64,000 nucleotides of DNA from Pelagovum sp. HNIBRBA483 (GTDB lineage Bacteria; Pseudomonadota; Alphaproteobacteria; Rhodobacterales; Rhodobacteraceae): NCBI RefSeq assembly GCF_040931995.1, contig NZ_CP162412.1, forward strand, positions 1,240,001 to 1,304,000. Reading direction: 5' to 3'. A model generated the notes under the pieces. It saw only the letters and a list, made by a program, of their open reading frames with translations, was not told where the DNA came from and did no database searches. How positions within the stretch are numbered: position 1 is the stretch's first letter; every line of letters begins with the position of its first letter. The position numbers and the translations under genes were made by a program. Shown here one piece after another: positions 60,347 through 64,000 of the stretch.

Positions 60347-61504
60347 TTAAAGCGCGGATGCCGCCGCCGTCACCGTTTCGACCGACAGGACGGTCGGCAG
60401 GTGGCGGGCGATCTCGCGCCAGTTTTCGCCGGTGTCCGTGCTGGCGAAGATAGACCCGCTATTGGTCCCGAAATACACGCCCGGTTGGGCGAGCGTGTCG
60501 GTCGCCATTGCTTGGCGCAGAACGGTGAAGAAACAGTTCTGTTGCGGGAGGCCATTGCCCATGCGCGACCAGCTTTCGCCCCCGTCTTGGGAACGCCAGA
60601 CAGCGGCGGAGGCATCGGGCGGGAAGCGGCCTGCCATGTCGCCGTTGAGCGGGAGGGTCCAGATGGTTTGCGGGTCATGGGGATGCAGGGCGATGGGGAA
60701 GCCGAAGCGGGAGGGCAAGCCATCGGAGATATCCTGCCAGCTGCGGCCGCCATCCTGACTGCGGAAAACGCCATGGTGGTTCTGCTGGTACATCAGATCG
60801 CCATCGGCGCGGACCATGTTGTGTACACAAAGGCCGGTATCGGCGCCGTGGTCATGGCCGTGTTCATGCAGGCTGGGCGCGTTGGAGAGCCGGTTGCGGC
60901 GCTCCCATGACTGGCCGCCGTCATCGGTGGCGAAGGTGCCAGCGGCGGAGATCGCGACCCAGAGCTTATTGGGTGCGGCTGGATCGGAGATAATTGTATG
61001 CAACACAAGGCCAGCGGCGCCGGGATTCCATGTGGCGCGGGTGGGGTGATTGGCCAAGGTATCGACCAATTGCCAGCTTTGACCCTGATCGGTGCTAGTG
61101 AGCAGATTACCGGGTTTGGTGCCGGCATAGAGCGTGCCACCCGCTTGCCCAAGCGACCAGACCGACTCGATCTCGCCGGTGAAAGGCGCGGGGTCGGGCG
61201 CGGGGATGCCGATCTCGGCCGCGAAATCGGGATCCCGGTCGAGCCATTCATCCATGCCGCCCCAAGACAGCTTTGACAGCTCCCATGTTGTGCCTTGATC
61301 CGCAGAGCGCCAGATGCCCGCGCCGGACCAGCCGCTGCCGCCGCCTGCATAGAGCATACCCGTCTGCGGGTCGGAGATGACGTGATTGATGCTCCAGCCA
61401 CCGCAATGCGGGCCATTGACGGACCAGTTTTCGCGGGTGCTGTCGGAGGACAGAAGGAAAGCACCCTTTGTGGTGCCGACGAGGAGGGTAACGGATGTGG
61501 TCAT
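60347..61504 (-). CDS. BNR/sialidase-like beta-propeller protein
   Basis: A 385-aa protein built of Asp-box repeats: GIWRSADQGTTWELS, LLTSTDQGQSWQLV, TFATDDGGQSWERR, VFRSQDGGRSWQDI, VWRSQDGGESWSRM and IFASTDTGENWREI. This gives a propeller of about six or seven blades. There is no signal peptide and the sialidase catalytic Arg triad was not seen, so it is more likely a non-catalytic BNR-repeat protein. The long upstream frame crosses the tRNA-Tyr and is rejected. Confidence 0.8.
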   Translation of the reverse strand: MTTSVTLLVGTTKGAFLLSSDSTRENWSVNGPHCGGWSINHVISDPQTGMLYAGGGSGWSGAGIWRSADQGTTWELSKLSWGGMDEWLDRDPDFAAEIGIPAPDPAPFTGEIESVWSLGQAGGTLYAGTKPGNLLTSTDQGQSWQLVDTLANHPTRATWNPGAAGLVLHTIISDPAAPNKLWVAISAAGTFATDDGGQSWERRNRLSNAPSLHEHGHDHGADTGLCVHNMVRADGDLMYQQNHHGVFRSQDGGRSWQDISDGLPSRFGFPIALHPHDPQTIWTLPLNGDMAGRFPPDASAAVWRSQDGGESWSRMGNGLPQQNCFFTVLRQAMATDTLAQPGVYFGTNSGSIFASTDTGENWREIARHLPTVLSVETVTAAASAL

Positions 61505-61602
61505 TGCGGTTCTCCGCCGGAAATATGGGAGAAGTATGGCCGCAAGATTGCGAAATACCAAAGGGGATTTACGTCGAAACCCGCTTAAATCTGGAAGGGG
61601 AG

Positions 61603-61686
61603 TGGTGGGCGACCCTGGAATCGAACCAGGCATGGGTCTCCCCGGCGGAGTTACAGTCCGCTGCCGCACCTTGCAGCTCGTCGCCC
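61603..61686 (-). tRNA. tRNA-Tyr (anticodon GTA)
   Basis: Reading the minus strand: acceptor GGGCGAC/GTCGCCC, D arm GCTG/CGGC, anticodon stem GCGGA/TCCGC with loop CTGTAAC (anticodon GTA), long class II variable arm, T arm CCTGG-TTCGATT-CCAGG, then A73 and encoded CCA. The long variable arm is as expected for bacterial tRNA-Tyr. Confidence 0.96.
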
Positions 61687-61819
61687 GAAACAGCCGTTAA
61701 AGGCCGTTTGCGAGGGGCTGAATATGCGGAGTGCGCGAGGGCGTCAACAGGAAAATCGGCTGTTTCTCTTGCGTCTTGCGGCGGGGCATCGCATGGAGGA
61801 GAAAACAGCGGATAGACCA

Positions 61820-62605
61820 ATGAAGAAACCGAAGTGGGTGATCGAGAAAGAGCGCGGGAAACGTGCGGCAGCATCGGAAACGGTGTGGCTCTTTGGCTTG
61901 CATGCGGTGCGCGATGCGTTGTTGAATCCGCGCCGCGAGCGGTTGCGTTTGGTGGTGACGCTCAATGCCGAGGCGAAGCTTGCGGATGCGATTGCCGAAA
62001 GCGGTATGACGCCCGAAATCTCTGATCCGCGCCGGTTTGCGGCCCCATTGGACGAAGGCTCGGTGCATCAGGGCGCCGCACTTGAGGTGCGGCCGCTGAA
62101 CTGGGGATCACTGGATGATGTCGCGCTCTCCGAGGGCGCGGGGCCAGCGCGGCTGGTTTTGCTCGACCGTGTGACAGACCCGCATAACGTGGGCGCGATC
62201 CTGCGTTCGGCAGAGGTATTCGGCGCGCGGGCGGTTGTTGGCGTGCAGCGGCATTCGGCCCCTGAAACGGGTGCTTTGGCAAAAACCGCGAGCGGTGCAT
62301 TGGAGCGGCAGCCCTATGTGCGGATCAGGAACCTTTCTGACGGTATGCGCAGGTTGCAAGAGATGGGCTATCTGGTGCTGGGCCTTGATGGCGAAGCGGA
62401 GATGAGCATTGAAGCGGCGGTGGCAGGGATCGGTGACCGACCTGTGGCGCTGGTGCTGGGTGCGGAAGGCCCGGGCTTGCGGGAAAAAACCAAGGCGACC
62501 TGCGATCATCTGGTAAAAATCGACTTTGCGGGCGGATTTGGCTCGCTCAACGTCTCCAACGCGGCGGCTGTTGCCCTATATGCAGCAAGATCGACAGCCA
62601 GCTGA
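61820..62605 (+). CDS. rlmB: 23S rRNA (guanosine-2251-2'-O)-methyltransferase RlmB/TrmH family
   Basis: A 261-aa SPOUT methylase: N-terminal substrate-binding domain (ETVWLFGLHAVRDALLNP), then the knot LVLLDRVTDPHNVGAILRSA, ALVLGAEGPGLREKTKA and FGSLNVSNAAAVALYAA. Motifs match RlmB. Two Met starts are possible; the downstream one begins at the conserved KKPKW segment, and the ATG nine codons earlier (61793) is the alternative. Confidence 0.9.
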   Translation: MKKPKWVIEKERGKRAAASETVWLFGLHAVRDALLNPRRERLRLVVTLNAEAKLADAIAESGMTPEISDPRRFAAPLDEGSVHQGAALEVRPLNWGSLDDVALSEGAGPARLVLLDRVTDPHNVGAILRSAEVFGARAVVGVQRHSAPETGALAKTASGALERQPYVRIRNLSDGMRRLQEMGYLVLGLDGEAEMSIEAAVAGIGDRPVALVLGAEGPGLREKTKATCDHLVKIDFAGGFGSLNVSNAAAVALYAARSTAS

Positions 62606-62613
62606 GGGACGAC

Positions 62614-62949
62614 ATGCCTGCGACGAAGATTGCCACCTGTTGTTACTGCGGCGCAAAGACGGCCTTGGCATTGCGGGGCAACCAGCAGCACACCTTGGCC
62701 TGCGATAATTGTGGCGCGCCCTTGAGCCGGATGAAATCCCTTCCGCGCGCGAAAACCGCCGCGCCGGCGCAGCGCCGCCGCGCGCCGAAGCCGGATTGGC
62801 ATGTCCCACACGGGCATCCCTACGACATGAACCAGCAGCGGGGAGAGGGGCGTTACCACGCGCCACCCCCGCGCCCCAAACGGCGGAAGAGCTTTGGGAA
62901 GCTGGTGTTGGAGGGTGTGTTCGACGTGATCGAAGAAATCTTCGACTGA
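62614..62949 (+). CDS. Small zinc-ribbon protein, unknown
   Basis: A 111-aa protein with CCYCGAKTALALRGNQQHTLAC and DNCGAPLSRMK, giving two CxxC knuckles in the first 40 residues, then a basic Pro/Arg-rich linker and a short hydrophobic C-terminus (LVLEGVFDVIEEIFD). It starts 8 nt after rlmB. Function unknown. Confidence 0.7.
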   Translation: MPATKIATCCYCGAKTALALRGNQQHTLACDNCGAPLSRMKSLPRAKTAAPAQRRRAPKPDWHVPHGHPYDMNQQRGEGRYHAPPPRPKRRKSFGKLVLEGVFDVIEEIFD

Positions 62950-63072
62950 CGGTGCGTCAAACGATCACATTTCGATGAGCACCCCTTGGGAAGGCGCGAA
63001 AGCTGCCTATTTGTTGTGGTGAGAATGACGACGGAACACGTCTTCTCTGATACTGTCCCTCGTTCCGAACTG

Positions 63073-63101
63073 GCGCCCGGCATTTGCCCGGGCGCTTTTT
63101 T
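63073..63101 (+). terminator. Rho-independent terminator, plus strand
   Basis: GCGCCCGG-CATTTG-CCGGGCGC is followed by TTTTTT, closing the rlmB/zinc-ribbon unit or a short RNA arising in the 120-bp gap before it. That gap shows GGAAC...GTTCC pairing but no gene. It overlaps the end of the opposing hisE. Confidence 0.85.
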
Positions 63102-63408
63102 ATGAGCGGGAGGCCTTTTCGGCGATGCCGGACGTGCCGGAGCGACGGTCCAGTTCGGACTCGATATCGGCAAGCGAAATGTCATGCGCCGCGCACATGA
63201 CGAGCAGGTGATAGAGGACATCGGCGGCTTCTGACGTTAGCCGCGCGCGGTCGCCTTTGATCGCCTCGATCACGGCCTCGATTGCCTCCTCCCCGAATTT
63301 TTCGGCGCATTTTTCTGGCCCTTTAGCGAAAAGCTTGGCGGTCCAGCTGCTATCGGGATCAGCGCCTTTGCGGGCAGCGATTGTCTTGTCGAGGTCGTGC
63401 AGGCTCAT
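63100..63408 (-). CDS. hisE: Phosphoribosyl-ATP pyrophosphatase
   Basis: A 102-aa HisE performing the second step of histidine synthesis. MazG-like motif: [33 protein letters not shown] and [20 protein letters not shown]. It overlaps hisF by 4 nt (ATGA), showing a his operon. Confidence 0.95.
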   Translation of the reverse strand: MSLHDLDKTIAARKGADPDSSWTAKLFAKGPEKCAEKFGEEAIEAVIEAIKGDRARLTSEAADVLYHLLVMCAAHDISLADIESELDRRSGTSGIAEKASRS

Positions 63409-64000
63409 GTCAGCCTCATGGGGATGCCGGCAGCGGCCATGTGGGACTTGGCTTCGCCGATTGTGTAGGTGCCAAAGTGGAAGATCGATGCGGCCAGCAC
63501 AGCAGACGCGCCGCCCTCGGTGACGCCTTCGACAAGGTGGTCCAGCGTGCCGACGCCGCCTGAGGCGATAACAGGGATATCAACGGCATCAGAGATCGCG
63601 CGGGTCAGGGCGAGGTTGAAGCCTGCCTTGGTGCCATCACGGTCCATCGAGGTGAGGAGAATTTCGCCAGCACCCTTTGCTGCGGCGGTGCGGGCAAATT
63701 CAACAGCGTCGATGCCTGTGGGTTTGCGCCCGCCGTGGGTGAAGATCTCCCATTTGCCGGGGGAGACTGTTTTCGCGTCTATCGCGCAGACGATACATTG
63801 CGAACCAAAGCGCTGGGCGGCCTCGGACAGCACATCGGGATTCGCGACAGCGGCGGAGTTGAAGCTGACCTTATCGGCCCCAGCAAGCAGGAGATTGCGC
63901 ACATCCTCGTGGGTGCGGACGCCACCGCCCACGGTGAGCGGGATGAAGCATTGCTCGGCGCTGCGCTGCACCAGATCGAACATGGTGCCACGGTTTTCGT
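63405..64000 (-). CDS. hisF: Imidazole glycerol phosphate synthase cyclase subunit HisF (5' end outside window)
   Basis: The C-terminal about 198 residues of His[58 protein letters not shown] with catalytic Asp, [18 protein letters not shown] and [20 protein letters not shown]. The reading frame stays open to the window edge, so the start and first catalytic Asp lie outside. It uses PRFAR and ammonia from HisH to form IGP and AICAR. Confidence 0.95.
   Translation of the reverse strand, partial: ENRGTMFDLVQRSAEQCFIPLTVGGGVRTHEDVRNLLLAGADKVSFNSAAVANPDVLSEAAQRFGSQCIVCAIDAKTVSPGKWEIFTHGGRKPTGIDAVEFARTAAAKGAGEILLTSMDRDGTKAGFNLALTRAISDAVDIPVIASGGVGTLDHLVEGVTEGGASAVLAASIFHFGTYTIGEAKSHMAAAGIPMRLT

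Noticed and set aside
61505-61669. N-terminal extension of the BNR protein
   Set aside because: The extension runs through tRNA-Tyr, and BNR homology starts at the chosen ATG.

Overview
The window reads as ordinary chromosome of a marine-type alphaproteobacterium of the order Rhodobacterales (Roseobacter/Rhodobacter group). The evidence is high GC with strong GC3 bias, small family-specific proteins (DUF6476, DUF2842, DUF1194 and MmcB types), a complete PHA cycle with PhaR/phasin, alpha-type curli genes, a RibBX-type riboflavin enzyme, and a tRNA-His without G-1 that carries G1-U72 and A73. No phage, plasmid, transposase or CRISPR array is visible. The nearest thing to mobile or decayed DNA is a gene-poor stretch next to tRNA-His (about 7.35-8.07 kb), which holds 11-bp iterons and degenerate repeats.

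Layout. 0-2.5 kb: capsule/exopolysaccharide export (partial Wza/KpsD-like lipoprotein, KpsS-like protein). 2.6-5.5 kb: riboflavin operon ribE-ribBX-ribH-nusB. 5.6-8.4 kb: small conserved genes, a structured intergenic region, mmcB, tRNA-His and the repeat patch. 8.4-10.5 kb: rluD-like gene and rpoH with a recognisable RpoH-type promoter. 10.7-14.6 kb: a curli-type amyloid locus with a short curlin-like protein, a 520-aa curlin-repeat protein, CsgG with a large insertion, and CsgF; no csgE is seen. 14.8-30.8 kb: metabolic and housekeeping genes (Gfo/Idh oxidoreductase, pepF, amidohydrolase, alpha/beta hydrolase, SCP2, SUV3-like helicase, hslR, fdxA, carD, DUF1194 pair, gloA), ending in a Slam-like outer-membrane protein and its probable surface lipoprotein substrate. 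31-34 kb: thyX, then three BLUF photoreceptor genes around a cold-shock gene; the first BLUF gene carries an in-frame TGA. 34.9-37.5 kb: a bufferin-type (DUF2282/MNIO/DUF2063/DoxX) RiPP operon. 37.7-45.1 kb: thrS, a hydrolase and the PHA locus phaZ/phaC-phaP-phaR with PhaR operators. 45.1-53.3 kb: a gamma-glutamylation amine-catabolism operon with its own polar-amino-acid-type ABC transporter. 53.4-64 kb: PhnD-like protein, terB, rlmJ, pyrG, secG, purA, DUF2842, a GT-A-like protein, a BNR-repeat protein, tRNA-Tyr, rlmB, a zinc-ribbon protein, hisE and partial hisF.

How the parts work together. Envelope and biofilm functions recur: capsule export, curli, and the Slam/lipoprotein pair. Stress and light sensing also recurs (RpoH, BLUF trio with CspA, MmcB, HslR), as does nutrient buffering (PHA storage, amine nitrogen scavenging, and bufferin, a copper-binding peptide system in relatives). 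The strongest candidates for something unusual are the bufferin operon with its two inverted repeats, the BLUF/Csp cluster with a nonsense codon beside the flavin-contacting tyrosine, the CsgG insertion, the 32-bp-phased palindromes upstream of the large curlin gene, and the Slam/lipoprotein pair. All functional calls come from reading the translated sequence; no database search was possible.
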